From contig NZ_JAGHMH010000014.1 in NCBI RefSeq assembly GCF_017741935.1, positions 248,001-312,000 of the forward strand: 64,000 nt of DNA. Direction: 5' to 3'. A program made the position numbers and the translations under genes. Every line of letters begins with the position of its first letter. Position 1 is the stretch's first letter. Under the pieces are notes generated by a model. It was not told the DNA's origin and searched no databases. It worked only from the letters and a program-made list of their open reading frames with translations. The DNA is from Rhizobium sp. 16-449-1b. GTDB lineage: Bacteria; Pseudomonadota; Alphaproteobacteria; Rhizobiales; Rhizobiaceae. Positions 1 through 8,338 of this stretch are shown one piece after another.

Positions 1-46
1 GATGGGAAATTCGGTGGGACGACCACGGGTAGGCACCATAAGGTAT

Positions 47-93
47 TTTCCTATATAGGTATTGTCTCAATAGTTAATTACCTATATAGGAAA
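47..93 (+). promoter_or_regulatory. Paired palindromic operators and promoter of the phage HTH gene
   Basis: Two copies of the perfect 10-bp palindrome CCTATATAGG lie at 50-59 and 81-90, 31 bp (three helical turns) apart. Their outer flanks extend the symmetry into a 15-bp inverted repeat (47-61 and 79-93). A plausible promoter, TTGTCT at 62-67 and TATAGG at 85-90 with a 17-bp spacer, sits between and over the sites. A dimeric regulator bound to both would cover the -10 element. Operator function is inferred from geometry. Confidence 0.55.
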
Positions 94-159
94 TTCAGGC
101 CGGCGGGAAGGTGCAATCTCCCGTCCGGCCCTAACCACATCCGAAGAAGGTAAACGAAA

Positions 160-726
160 ATGGTCGATAATCAGAATATCACGCAAGCCTTGCCATCAGC
201 AATCCACGCGGATCCTCTACAAATAGCGATCAACACGTACCGAGACATCTACGCTTCGCACAACGCTCTTCCGGACGATGTTGATGATGACACGCTAGAC
301 GCCTCGGCAGACACGCTGAGTAACGCGAACGCCGTCTTGGCGAACTGGTCTCTGCCGGCGCGCACTCAACAAACTGCACTGGAAGCTCTTAAGTTGGCAA
401 AAACTGAGATGCTTGCCGGCGGTGAACTGGTGGCTTTCGCCATGTCAAACGCTGCAGTCGCCTTTTGGGAAACGATGGAACCTCAAGGGGCACAAAAGCC
501 CGCGCAGAGTATGCCGACCATCACGGATGCGGACAAGAACCTCAATCTGACGACGGAGGAGACCGCCGCCTATCTACGGGTAACCCTTCCCACCTTGGCG
601 CGTTGGCGGAGTGAGAAGTGCGGTCCGATGTACATGAAAAGTGGTGGCCGCGTCCTTTACCGCGTGGCTGATATACTCGCATTTCTGGCGGACCGGCAAC
701 GCAAGGGGACACGACCCAGTGCATAG
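160..726 (+). CDS. Phage protein with C-terminal helix-turn-helix (HTH_17/MerR-like) domain
   Basis: 188 residues; the ATG follows GAAGAAGG. Residues 1-110 are acidic and not recognised. Residues about 128-180 form a winged-helix excisionase/AlpA-type domain: a helix beginning LTTEETAAYLRVT, then a recognition helix TLARWRSE and the wing GGRVLYRVADILAFL. It is the only visible plus-strand gene in the element and sits directly behind paired palindromic operators, which suits a DNA-binding regulator that may control itself. The fold of the last 55 residues is fairly secure; the role as repressor, activator or directionality factor is not established. Confidence 0.75.
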   Translation: MVDNQNITQALPSAIHADPLQIAINTYRDIYASHNALPDDVDDDTLDASADTLSNANAVLANWSLPARTQQTALEALKLAKTEMLAGGELVAFAMSNAAVAFWETMEPQGAQKPAQSMPTITDADKNLNLTTEETAAYLRVTLPTLARWRSEKCGPMYMKSGGRVLYRVADILAFLADRQRKGTRPSA

Positions 727-734
727 CTCTGAGA

Positions 735-763
735 GAATAGAGCCGCCTCCGGGCGGCCTATTC
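735..763. terminator. Hairpin between convergent phage genes
   Basis: GAATAG plus GCCGCC (735-747) pair with GGCGGC plus CTATTC (752-763) around a short loop, with one bulged base. It lies between the end of the HTH gene and the stop of the convergent S49 peptidase gene. There is no clear T-tract on either strand, so it may stop transcription poorly or serve as an mRNA 3'-end structure. Confidence 0.4.
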
Positions 764-1651
764 CGCTCCCACTGCACCTTCGTCAAGATATTCAGCGAAC
801 GCATCTAAAGCCTCCTCGAGCGTCCCAACTTCATCAACAAGCCCGGCAGTTATGGCTTTACTACCTCGATAGATGTCGGCTTTTGTGTCCCGCATCGCTT
901 TCTTAGACTTTCCTCTGTTCCTTGCAGCAAGCTCCAAGAACATCTCATAGAGATCATCGACATCGGCCTGCATACGGCCACGGGCGCCTCCCTCCAATGG
1001 CTGATGCGGGTTGCCGTCGACCTTATAATCGCCGGCGAAGATGTAAGTCCATTTCAGGCCCATCGCCTTATCGGCACCGGACATGTCCACGTGAGCACCA
1101 AGGACACCAATGGAGCCAACTTCAGCGGTCCTCGCCGCCCAGACGTATTCAGCGCTTGAACCGAGCGCATACGCGGCGGAGCACATGATCTCGTTGGCGT
1201 GCGTCCACACAGGCTTCCCCGTGGCTGCGCTGGCCTCCCGAATAAAGTCCGCGCAATCGAAGCAGCCATTGGCCTCGCCACCGCCGCTATCGAACTCCAT
1301 CATCATGCCGCGCACCATGGGATTCATCAGGATCTCGGCTGCGGAGTTTTTAATCAGGTCATAGCTCATCAAGCCGCATTCCGCGTCCAGCCAGGAACCG
1401 CGCCGCACCAGAGAGCCAACGATAGGAAGAACGGCGATTCCGTCTCCGATCATGTAAGCGCCGGCCGGTAGCTTTCCACCACCGGGTCTACCACCATCCG
1501 CCCTCTTGGAGGAAAAGGCCTCCCGCTCGCTGATGGGTTGCCCGGCGAGGATGCGAGGTCCAATCGAGTCGATAAGTTGCCGACCTATATCAGACCGCAC
1601 CAGCAGGGGGCGATTGAAGACAAGAGACGCGAGGTGCGGGAGGTCACGCAT
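758..1651 (-). CDS. S49 family (SppA/ClpP-fold) phage peptidase
   Basis: 297 residues from the ATG at 1651. A longer reading upstream would run through the end of the preceding gene, and residues beginning MRDLPHLASLVFNRPLL look like the true start. The core has the crotonase/ClpP-like pattern of S49 peptidases: FDSGGGEANG, the serine segment MCSAAYALG, and VGSIGVLGAHVDMSG. In tailed phages such enzymes are head-maturation proteases (lambda gpC type), cleaving scaffold or portal and coded between portal and capsid. Here the gene instead lies downstream of the tape measure gene, with no portal beside it. Confidence 0.85.
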   Translation of the reverse strand: MRDLPHLASLVFNRPLLVRSDIGRQLIDSIGPRILAGQPISEREAFSSKRADGGRPGGGKLPAGAYMIGDGIAVLPIVGSLVRRGSWLDAECGLMSYDLIKNSAAEILMNPMVRGMMMEFDSGGGEANGCFDCADFIREASAATGKPVWTHANEIMCSAAYALGSSAEYVWAARTAEVGSIGVLGAHVDMSGADKAMGLKWTYIFAGDYKVDGNPHQPLEGGARGRMQADVDDLYEMFLELAARNRGKSKKAMRDTKADIYRGSKAITAGLVDEVGTLEEALDAFAEYLDEGAVGAE

Positions 1652-1668
1652 TTTCGAATAGTTCCATT

Positions 1669-2055
1669 TCAGTTTAGCAGCTTGGCCACATCGGGCATTA
1701 CGGCGGGAGGAAGCGTAGGAGAGAACTTGCCGACCGAGATTGTCCCAAACACCCAGGATCGCAACGTGCCGGGAACAGTTACGGTGCCTCTCCGAGCGCA
1801 AATCTCTAACGGCTTGCCCTCTTCCAGCGCCTGGTCCACCAGTTCACAAACTTCATCGGCGCACTGGGTAGTGTAGAGGCTCCCAATCAACTCGGCGCCG
1901 TCATCCGAGCGGGCCTCGAAGTCGATCCATGTTGCTGTGGCGCCATTATGCTCATGGATGACCGGGGAAATTGGCATCAGGACATCATTGAGGAAAATGA
2001 CGACATCGTCATGAAGCGAGAACAGAGCAGATGCATCACCGTACTCAGTCATCAC
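1669..2055 (-). CDS. Hypothetical phage protein (128 aa)
   Basis: The start is taken at ATG 2055 (MTEYGDASALF), which overlaps the end of the tape measure gene by 11 bp as expected for coupled phage genes. The acidic N-terminal half (VVIFLNDVLMPISPVIHEHN) is followed by a mixed alpha/beta C-terminal part ending PPAVMPDVAKLLN. There is no membrane segment and no motif I recognise. Position after the tape measure gene would suit a tail or baseplate accessory role, but that is position-based only. Confidence 0.6.
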   Translation of the reverse strand: MMTEYGDASALFSLHDDVVIFLNDVLMPISPVIHEHNGATATWIDFEARSDDGAELIGSLYTTQCADEVCELVDQALEEGKPLEICARRGTVTVPGTLRSWVFGTISVGKFSPTLPPAVMPDVAKLLN

Positions 2056-3889
2056 GCACCATGGAGGAGGTAAAGGCGTCTCGTACCTGACGATCTCGCT
2101 TTTCCAACGCCCTGTTGATGGCAGATGCAATGCCTTTAGTATCGTCCGACCTGAGACCCGAAATGCTCACTGAAACGGGCGAGTTCACGGTGACGGTCGT
2201 GGTGTTGTTGCTGTTCTGCATGACCATTTCAGGCTTTGAGGGAGACGTAAGATCATCCTTCGCTTTTCCCGGCATCTGGTCTGCGCTGCGCGTCGGGAGC
2301 CCGCTTCCGATAGACTTCGCTGAATTGGCTATGCGCTGGGAGCCTCCGAACACCGGCGACTGATCGAAACCAAGATTACGCGCCACCGGTGACAGGCGCG
2401 GTTGTGGCTCCGGCGCTACTGAGTTTGCCTTCTCACTGGCTTTGTCACCCTTGCGGCCGAATATCCCCTCCCAGATTTCGTTGGGAGTAATCCCGGTGTC
2501 TTTCGCGGACAGACCGAGCTTCTTGCGCAAATAATCATCTAGCGGCTTCGTGAAGCCTCCCAAGTTCCCCTTAGGATCAACCTCTTGGAGAGCATCCATG
2601 GTGATGCCGGCGATGGCCGCGATAATCAAGGCTCGCGCAGCAAGAGTAAACGCCTTCCCGAACAAGGATCCAGCTTTTGAGCCGGCACCGGTCATGGAAG
2701 CCGCAAGCCCCTGTCCAGCGAACGAGGTCACGCCATTGGTAAAGGCCGTCAGTCCGTTAATCGCAAGTCCGGCAACGGACGTTCCGAGCTTGCCAAACGC
2801 CAGCGCTAACAGCGTGACGGCCGAAATCGTCGGTGCCAGCACCCAGAAGCCGATAAGACCCAAGGCCGCATTCATCGGGCCGCCGATGAAATCAACGAAA
2901 GGCTTGATCTTGTTCACTAGTCCGGAGACGGTCTCGCCGAACTTCGAGAACTGTTGACGGATATCAGACGTCGGGTCCGCGAGCGCTTTGATGACGCTCA
3001 CCAAATTCTTTACCCATCCCGTGAGGGTAGACCGGATGAGAACCTTGTTCGCGTCGTACCAATCGGTAAGGGCTTGTATCGCTTCATTGAAAACAGGGAG
3101 GAGTTGAGCTCCCACGAGGTACTTGAGGCTGGTGAGCCGCACGGCGAGCCTATCCGTTTGGTCCCCAAATTCGGCGCCTGCCTTTACGGCACTGGTGCCA
3201 AGAACGATGCCAAGCCGCCTGGCTTCGCTACGGAGATCCTTCATCCCGCCAGCGCCATCGGCCATCATCTGGGTGAGGACGACACCAGACTTGCCGAATA
3301 ACTGGAAGGCCAAGGCGTTCTGTTTCAGCGGGTCTTTGATCCCGGCAAGGGCCGCCATGGTGGCGTCAAGCACATCGTCCATCGGGCGCATCTTGCCGTG
3401 GGCGTCCTTCACCCTTACGCCGATGGACCTAAAGGCGGAGGCAAGTTGCTTGTTGCCCTTCGCAGCCGCCACCGCGTTGATACCGAGCTTTTCGACCCCC
3501 TTGTCGAAGGAGGCGTTCTCGACACCAGATAGCCTGGCTGCATAGCGCCATTCCTGTAGCGCCTCGATACCGATCTTAAGCCGGTTAGCAGTATCGTCTA
3601 TTTCGCCGCCGATGTCGGCAACGGACTTCGCGAGCCCGTAGGCGGACGCGATGACACCGGCGCCGCCGGCACCGAGTAAACCGAGGAACGCGGTGAGCCG
3701 ACCGGTGGTGCGGACAAGACCGGTTCCGAGCCCCTGAATTGAGCGGCCAAGATTGCCCACCGAGCGCGTGATCCGGTCGAACCCGATGCGCTTTCCGAGA
3801 TTGCTGAGACGCGCCGAAATCTTCTTGATCGGATTGGTGATGCGATCAATTAGCGAGAGTTTTACTGTAGCTTCGGCTTGCGCGCTCAT
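2045..3889 (-). CDS. Phage tail tape measure protein
   Basis: 614 residues from ATG 3889. The N-terminus (SLIDRITNPIKKISARLSNL) and the following amphipathic helices, together with Ala/Gly-rich hydrophobic stretches (about residues 50-80 and 350-440), are typical of P2/Mu-type tape measure proteins, which set tail length and help DNA ejection. The C-terminus is Thr/Val/Ser-rich and then charged. The ATG overlaps the stop of the frameshifted chaperone product (TGATG at 3891-3887), so translation is probably coupled. At 614 residues it implies a fairly short tail. Confidence 0.85.
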   Translation of the reverse strand: MSAQAEATVKLSLIDRITNPIKKISARLSNLGKRIGFDRITRSVGNLGRSIQGLGTGLVRTTGRLTAFLGLLGAGGAGVIASAYGLAKSVADIGGEIDDTANRLKIGIEALQEWRYAARLSGVENASFDKGVEKLGINAVAAAKGNKQLASAFRSIGVRVKDAHGKMRPMDDVLDATMAALAGIKDPLKQNALAFQLFGKSGVVLTQMMADGAGGMKDLRSEARRLGIVLGTSAVKAGAEFGDQTDRLAVRLTSLKYLVGAQLLPVFNEAIQALTDWYDANKVLIRSTLTGWVKNLVSVIKALADPTSDIRQQFSKFGETVSGLVNKIKPFVDFIGGPMNAALGLIGFWVLAPTISAVTLLALAFGKLGTSVAGLAINGLTAFTNGVTSFAGQGLAASMTGAGSKAGSLFGKAFTLAARALIIAAIAGITMDALQEVDPKGNLGGFTKPLDDYLRKKLGLSAKDTGITPNEIWEGIFGRKGDKASEKANSVAPEPQPRLSPVARNLGFDQSPVFGGSQRIANSAKSIGSGLPTRSADQMPGKAKDDLTSPSKPEMVMQNSNNTTTVTVNSPVSVSISGLRSDDTKGIASAINRALEKRDRQVRDAFTSSMVRDD

Positions 3890-4307
3890 CAGGCCCCGCC
3901 CTTCTTCGGCGTCCGCGCCTTGGCCTGCTCGTGCCAAACGCGCAATTCACAAATGTCTAATTCAAAGGCGGCGGTGTATGGCAGAAAGCCCGGCATGATG
4001 ATGGCGATGTCGCCTATCATCACTTCAAGCGCTTCGAGCGTTATCGAGCCTTCCGCGACATAAAACCCTCAACGATTTCGGTGGCCGCCTCGATATCGGC
4101 GGCGTCCATCTCATCGAAGAGTTCCGGCGGGTTACCGGTGAGTTCGCAGATCAGATGCGCGGCGCCATCGATCGGATTCGCAGTACGTTCTACCGCCTTG
4201 ACGTCGCGACCCTTCATGCGACGGAAGGTGAGTTCAGTGATGGTCTTGCCTTCGATCTGGACGGGCACGGAGAGCGTCAGTTTTGTAGTTTTCGCGATGT
4301 CGTTCAT
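3889..4307 (-). CDS. Frameshifted tail assembly chaperone (gpGT-like), predicted -1 fusion
   Basis: Zero-frame codons from 4307 run to TTT at 4064-4062. A -1 slip on GGGTTTT (4068-4062, read G GGT TTT) then continues YVAEGSITLEALEVMIGD and on to a stop at 3891-3889, giving about 139 residues. The extension has no start of its own, ends ELRVWHEQAKARTPKKGGA, and abuts the tape measure ATG. The layout is the one conserved in lambda G/GT and P2 E/E'. The heptamer, frame and position are seen directly; use of the shift is inferred. Confidence 0.72.
4041..4307 (-). CDS. Phage tail assembly chaperone (gpG / gp41-like), zero-frame product
   Basis: 88 residues from ATG 4307, preceded by GAGGTGG at good spacing; an upstream in-frame TTG at 4322 is less likely. 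The sequence (KLTLSVPVQIEGKTITELTFRR, then an acidic helical C-terminus) matches the Mu gp41/P2 gpE type of tail assembly protein. These bind the tape measure protein during tail assembly, and the gene lies directly upstream of it. A GGGTTTT slippery heptamer at codons 81-82 allows a -1 frameshift to a longer product. Confidence 0.75.
   Translation of the reverse strand: MNDIAKTTKLTLSVPVQIEGKTITELTFRRMKGRDVKAVERTANPIDGAAHLICELTGNPPELFDEMDAADIEAATEIVEGFMSRKAR
4062..4068 (-). promoter_or_regulatory. Programmed -1 frameshift slippery site GGGTTTT
   Basis: On the minus strand the zero frame reads GAG GGT TTT ATG, so the heptamer G GGT TTT fits X XXY YYZ exactly. Both tRNAs can re-pair after a one-base slip. 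The zero frame ends 18 nt later at TAA, while the -1 frame stays open to the tape measure start. A short downstream palindrome (AAGCGCTT) could add weak structure. Confidence 0.7.
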
Positions 4308-4453
4308 GGTGTACCACCTCAAGGCCGCGCATGCGGCGGGTTAAAAAATCTACCCGGAAGTGTCCCACGCGAGTCGCTGCAGTCCTATCTCGCGAACCGC
4401 AAAAGGTATGCGCCATGCATACTTTCAACGGATTTTCCGAACAGCGGGAACCG

Positions 4454-6484
4454 TCAATATCCGCTCATGAACGGACTTGAGATCACGCTGCGCCGCTTCT
4501 TTTTTCTTTTCTGGGCCGTAGCACGCTCAGTTTGTGTCTCTTCACTGTCGCGTTCCAGATTAGCGGGCTCTTCAGGCTGGGGGATCAAGGCAGACGCCTG
4601 GGTCTCATCGCTCGTCGGCATATTGTGCAAAGTCCTTTCAGTTAACTCAGCGCGCAGGGAATTGGCCCGCTTATTGAGATTGATCCCGCCGACGATGAGA
4701 CCTTGAAGCGCCGCGTAAGCGTAGACGCGGCAGTCGAACGCCTCGTTTCGGTCGTGGTCATTCTTGTGCCACTCGATAACCTTGAAGCCCTTTACGTAGC
4801 GGGTAACCTTCCGCTCCACTGTCATTTGCTCGAAGTAATCTTTATCGCGCTCCTGGTTGAAGTGGCACGCGCCGGCCCCGGAGACGTTCGCCCCGGTCTT
4901 GGTGAGGCGCGCCGTCACCACCTCCTTCGCAGCATCGACCCCGATGGCGTAAAGGTTGATCTTTCCCTTGTTGCTTCGGCTGGGCCGCTTCGGCCACACC
5001 GGACGCTTGCCGGCATAACCCTTGATGCCCCAGATACGACGACCCTCGCGGGGGCGGATGAACCTATAGGCATCTTGGGTGTTGGCGCCGCCGGTATCGA
5101 TACACGTAGCAGAGATCCGGAGGCCTTCCGGCTTCGCGGGGTGAGCGAACCTTTCGGACAACAAATCGTCAAGCTGATCCCAAACCTCAAGCTCGGATGG
5201 GTCGCCCGCCAAGATGTGGTAGCCGATGGACCACGACTCCTCGTCACGGCCCCAACCTACAATCTCAAGCTCCAAGCGGTCCGGCTGGACGTCGACGCCA
5301 CAGGTGAGGAGAGCGACTTGCGCCGGCAGCGGGTCCACCTCGAAGGTCTCACGCTTCGCCAGCAGCGAGGTCGGGTCCAACTTGTCCCCGCCGAGATCTT
5401 CCCACTCCTCGCCAAGCACGTTGTTAACGAAAGGCTGAAGCTTCGCGGGATCATCCTTCACATCAAGGAAGCGCTGCGCGCACTCCGCCCATGTGTACCA
5501 TGGCGAATAGAGCGCGCTGAGATGGTAGCTCCGGACGTTCGGCCGGGTCGGTTCCGCCGTGGGTATCCACTCGGCGTCACCGCCGAAACCCTTCTCGCGG
5601 AGAAGAACACCTTTCCGATGCTCCGGATGACGGTGGCCGCAAACCTCGCCGGTCTCCTCATCGAAGCCATCGCACTCGAAGGCGGCGGTCTCCGGGCGGC
5701 CCGGTTCCCATTTGATCTTGTTCCATGTGATGGGCTGCATCTTGCCGCAGGCATCGCACTTCACATTGTAGTAGCGTTGATCTCCCTCGCGGAACGCCGG
5801 CCCGATGCGGCTGGTTTCCTTGAGCGTGGGCGTGGAGAGCTTGAAGATTTTCCGGCGGGTGAATGTGGACGTTCGGTCTGTGGCCAGCGTGACGGGGTCG
5901 CCGTCCTCATCGGCGGAGGCGGGGTAGCCATCGACTTCGTCCAGCACCAGGCAGCGGACCGGGAGGCCGCGAAGACCGGAGCCGGAATTCGCGCCGGTGA
6001 GCACCAAAACACCGCCGTCGAAGGCCTTCTGGAATACGGTATTGTCGCTGTCTCGGCTCCGTGCCGGCTTAATTTTCTCGGAGAGCGCGGGAGACGCCGC
6101 CACCATCGGATCGATGCGCGTCTTCGAGAACTTCTTCGCCATGTCGATGGTGGGCATCACGTACATCATCGGCCCAGGCGAATGATGGATGGTGTAGCCA
6201 ACGAAGTTGAAGCCTGCTTCGGACATCCCGATTTGGACGCCCTTCATGACGTTGACGACCTCAATCGGCGAATACGCGGAGAGGCAATCCATGATCTCGC
6301 GGAGATACGGCGTCCGCGACGTCCGCCACCGTCCCGGCTCCGCCGATGAGACAGACGACAAGTAACGATTCCGGTCGGCCCACTGTGAAACCGTCCAAGG
6401 AAGATCGCACCGGTACGCGTCACCGCCTTCGCCGCATATCCATGCGTGCCAGTCGGTTGCGGTTATCTCAACGCGCGCGTTCAT
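4454..6484 (-). CDS. Phage terminase large subunit (GpA family)
   Basis: 676 residues, normal for lambda GpA-type terminases. The N-terminal ATPase has a variant P-loop KGVQIGMSE near residue 81 and a Walker B LVLDEVDGYP near residue 180. A cysteine pair cluster (CDACG, then CGH) follows near residues 260-310. The C-terminal nuclease begins GVDVQPDRLELEIVGWG, with the conserved aspartates of the RNase H-like fold. It packages DNA into proheads with the small subunit encoded just upstream. The gpW-like and portal genes that usually follow are absent; only about 150 bp separate its stop from the tail chaperone start. The C-terminal tail is Lys/Arg-rich. Confidence 0.93.
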   Translation of the reverse strand: MNARVEITATDWHAWICGEGGDAYRCDLPWTVSQWADRNRYLSSVSSAEPGRWRTSRTPYLREIMDCLSAYSPIEVVNVMKGVQIGMSEAGFNFVGYTIHHSPGPMMYVMPTIDMAKKFSKTRIDPMVAASPALSEKIKPARSRDSDNTVFQKAFDGGVLVLTGANSGSGLRGLPVRCLVLDEVDGYPASADEDGDPVTLATDRTSTFTRRKIFKLSTPTLKETSRIGPAFREGDQRYYNVKCDACGKMQPITWNKIKWEPGRPETAAFECDGFDEETGEVCGHRHPEHRKGVLLREKGFGGDAEWIPTAEPTRPNVRSYHLSALYSPWYTWAECAQRFLDVKDDPAKLQPFVNNVLGEEWEDLGGDKLDPTSLLAKRETFEVDPLPAQVALLTCGVDVQPDRLELEIVGWGRDEESWSIGYHILAGDPSELEVWDQLDDLLSERFAHPAKPEGLRISATCIDTGGANTQDAYRFIRPREGRRIWGIKGYAGKRPVWPKRPSRSNKGKINLYAIGVDAAKEVVTARLTKTGANVSGAGACHFNQERDKDYFEQMTVERKVTRYVKGFKVIEWHKNDHDRNEAFDCRVYAYAALQGLIVGGINLNKRANSLRAELTERTLHNMPTSDETQASALIPQPEEPANLERDSEETQTERATAQKRKKKRRSVISSPFMSGY

Positions 6485-6492
6485 CGGAAACG

Positions 6493-7002
6493 CTAGTCCG
6501 CATTGGGCATGCCAAACGGCAGCAGCATTGAGTTCGCGGCGGCGTCAATGGCTTCTCGCATCTTGGCCTCGAGGAGGCCGATCAGAGCCGCCGGCGCGAC
6601 ACCAAGTTCTGCCGCCATAGACGGGCCGTACCTACTCGCAAAATTCAACATGTGGTCGCGGTGCAGGCGCATCAGCGTGCGAACAGCGCGCCGCGCCTCT
6701 TCGGCTGGCATGTGGCTGCGTTCTAGGTTTGCCAATTCAAGCTCAGCGCGCCCGGCTTGAGCGAGAACAAGCCTCGTCTTTGCCATGGCCAGGTCGCCGG
6801 CATCGCCATGCTCGATGCTTCCGGCGGGCCGCCCAGGTCCAGCGTTCACGTTCTCACGAATCCACTTGATGGCGGCGTTGACACGAACCATCCCGGCCTC
6901 ATTGCAAGGAAGTCCAGACTTCGAGAATTTCGAGATGTACGCCTTGGATAGATTCAGGCGTTTAGCAAAATCCGATTTAGATTCAACAAGTTCCGGCATC
7001 AT
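6493..7002 (-). CDS. Phage terminase small subunit (Nu1-like DNA-packaging protein)
   Basis: 169 residues. The N-terminus is a helix-turn-helix (SDFAKRLNLSKAYISKFSKSG) as in Nu1-type small subunits that recognise the packaging site. The rest is helical with MAKTRLVLAQAGRAELELAN, typical of the oligomerisation region. It ends 8 bp before the large subunit start, the usual gene order. Two ATGs stand in tandem (7002 and 6999), with AAGG a few bases upstream. The assignment rests on the HTH and on the neighbour. Confidence 0.8.
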   Translation of the reverse strand: MMPELVESKSDFAKRLNLSKAYISKFSKSGLPCNEAGMVRVNAAIKWIRENVNAGPGRPAGSIEHGDAGDLAMAKTRLVLAQAGRAELELANLERSHMPAEEARRAVRTLMRLHRDHMLNFASRYGPSMAAELGVAPAALIGLLEAKMREAIDAAANSMLLPFGMPNAD

Positions 7003-7138
7003 CTTGACCTTGCCTCAGTCGGGCAGTTCACAATTAAATTTTAGACGCTATCGCTAAAAAGAGCATGCGCGGTCGCGTTCCCCGCAAAGGGTGGGTGTCT
7101 GGGAAGAACCTGTGAATTGATCTTTGGGAAAGGAAAGT

Positions 7139-7199
7139 GCGCCGCCGGTCGGCAAGGGGGACGAACCGGCGGCGCGAGCCGGGCAACGGAAAACCCGGC
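7139..7199 (-). repeat. Two tandem intergenic hairpins upstream of the terminase genes
   Basis: A perfect 11-bp inverted repeat (GCGCCGCCGGT at 7139-7149 with ACCGGCGGCGC at 7165-7175) is followed by GCCGGG/CCCGGC (7178-7183 and 7194-7199). They fill the gap between the stop of the 88-residue gene (7206) and the small terminase start. There is no T-tract, so they may be mRNA processing or stability elements. A similar GCGCCGCC hairpin occurs at 7503-7534. Confidence 0.5.
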
Positions 7200-7205
7200 A
7201 AAACG

Positions 7206-7472
7206 CTATGCCTCATTGGCCTCGCCTGAGCCCGTCATAATAGTCCTTCCCGAGTCCCGATCCTCGGGACGCACCCGCGCCATGTAAGCATCAAACCCGC
7301 CTTCGTTCTCGATTTTGATCGCGAACTCTAAATGCTTAGCTAGTCTAACAGCAGCGTTTACCGCGCCAGCACGGGCAAACTCGTTGTTTTCCCCCATGAG
7401 GGCGGGGCTAGTAAGCATGCCGGCGAGCAGGGTCACTGCGTAGAATTCTAGTTTCGTCATATCGGTAGGCAT
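7206..7472 (-). CDS. Hypothetical small phage protein (88 aa)
   Basis: 88 residues; ATG 7472 has AGGAAC eight bases upstream. The N-terminus KLEFYAVTLLAGMLTSPALM is hydrophobic, and the middle helix (AGAVNAAVRLAKHLEFAIKIE) is amphipathic. The tail is polar and acidic. No family is recognised. Flanked on both sides by GC-rich hairpins, it is part of the minus-strand early gene run between the replication and packaging genes. Confidence 0.55.
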   Translation of the reverse strand: MPTDMTKLEFYAVTLLAGMLTSPALMGENNEFARAGAVNAAVRLAKHLEFAIKIENEGGFDAYMARVRPEDRDSGRTIMTGSGEANEA

Positions 7473-7502
7473 TTTTTAGTTCCTGCGTTGGGGAGGGAGG
7501 GT

Positions 7503-7534
7503 GCGCCGCCAACCCGTTGACTGGTCGGCGGCGC
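7503..7534 (-). repeat. GCGCCGCC intergenic hairpin, second copy
   Basis: GCGCCGCC at 7503-7510 pairs with GGCGGCGC at 7527-7534 across a 16-base loop. It stands between the 60-residue and 88-residue genes and resembles the hairpin at 7139-7175, including the flanking context (GTGCGCCGCC and GGCGGCGCGAG). The repetition suggests a shared role in the phage transcript, though the nature of that role cannot be seen. Confidence 0.45.
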
Positions 7535-7583
7535 GAGGTGGGGGCTAAGGGTAATTAGACCCACCTATTCGAAGCTGATAGGA

Positions 7584-7766
7584 TCAGAGCGGATTTTCGC
7601 GCGCCTTCTTAAAGGCGTTGGCCCACACGGACTTTAGGTCTTTGCGCGGGGCTTTCGCTTTCGCAACAGGCGTTGCGGTTGGAGCGGGTTCGCTCGAAGC
7701 CGCCCTTTCTTTTGCTGCGCGGATAATAGCTGCGCGTGCCTGATATCCCTTAAGAACTGATGTCAT
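7584..7766 (-). CDS. Hypothetical small basic phage protein (60 aa)
   Basis: 60 residues, Ala/Lys/Arg-rich, with a predicted N-terminal helix (LKGYQARAAIIRAAKERAA), a Pro/Ala linker and the C-terminal segment LKSVWANAFKKARENPL. AGGACC lies upstream of the ATG, and the gene starts two bases after the stop of the 187-residue gene, so it is probably translated from the same message. No family is recognised; the strong positive charge would allow nucleic acid contact. Confidence 0.55.
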   Translation of the reverse strand: MTSVLKGYQARAAIIRAAKERAASSEPAPTATPVAKAKAPRKDLKSVWANAFKKARENPL

Positions 7767-7768
7767 CG

Positions 7769-8332
7769 TTAGAGGTCCTTATCCTTCGCCAAGAGAGCGG
7801 CGGGGTCTGCAAATTCGGAACGAGGAACTGAGACGCCCTGCTCTTCTGCGAGGCGGTTGATTTTTTCCCGGATCTTTTCGAGCTTCTGAATTTCGCCGAT
7901 GAGCCGCTTTATCTCGGCGGAGCGGTCATCCTCACTAATCGCGTCACCTATGCACGAAGAACCGGCTTCGGAGATCAGCGCTTCGCGGATCTGGTCACGG
8001 AAGCCGAGAATGACAAGCGCACCTATATTCGTCCGCGCTTTTGCCAGAACATCGGCAATGTACGTGGAGCCCGCATTCCCATCATGCGCGGAGATGTTCG
8101 AAGGGGCGAAATCGCGGCGCGCCTCAGCCTCTTCGTCAAGCAGGAATTGGTCGACCCGACGCTCGATTTCCGGCAACGCTACAGGCGCGTTGCGTAGGTC
8201 GGACAACCGATTTCGTGCCGCTGCAAGCTCGGATTCAAGCTGACTTATATCGCGACGGAATTCGGAAGATGCCTTAGCTTGCGCCGTGAAGAGCGCGGAC
8301 AATTTGTCGCTGATGCTGAGTTTTGATGCCAT
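7769..8332 (-). CDS. Hypothetical phage coiled-coil protein (187 aa)
   Basis: The N-terminal region (residues about 10-75) has heptad-like leucine and charge spacing (SQLESELAAARNRLSDLRN) and a second coiled coil lies near residues 135-165 (EIKRLIGEIQKLEKIREKI). Between them is a more globular part with a single cysteine. There is no signal peptide or enzyme motif. It lies six bases downstream of another coiled-coil gene in the same minus-strand run. No function can be assigned. Confidence 0.6.
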   Translation of the reverse strand: MASKLSISDKLSALFTAQAKASSEFRRDISQLESELAAARNRLSDLRNAPVALPEIERRVDQFLLDEEAEARRDFAPSNISAHDGNAGSTYIADVLAKARTNIGALVILGFRDQIREALISEAGSSCIGDAISEDDRSAEIKRLIGEIQKLEKIREKINRLAEEQGVSVPRSEFADPAALLAKDKDL

Positions 8333-8338
8333 TGCCGA

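Noticed and set aside
4703..6349. Long open frame antisense to the terminase large subunit gene
   Set aside because: High-GC codon structure of the terminase gene leaves this antisense frame open; the product lacks any motif and the terminase is unmistakable.
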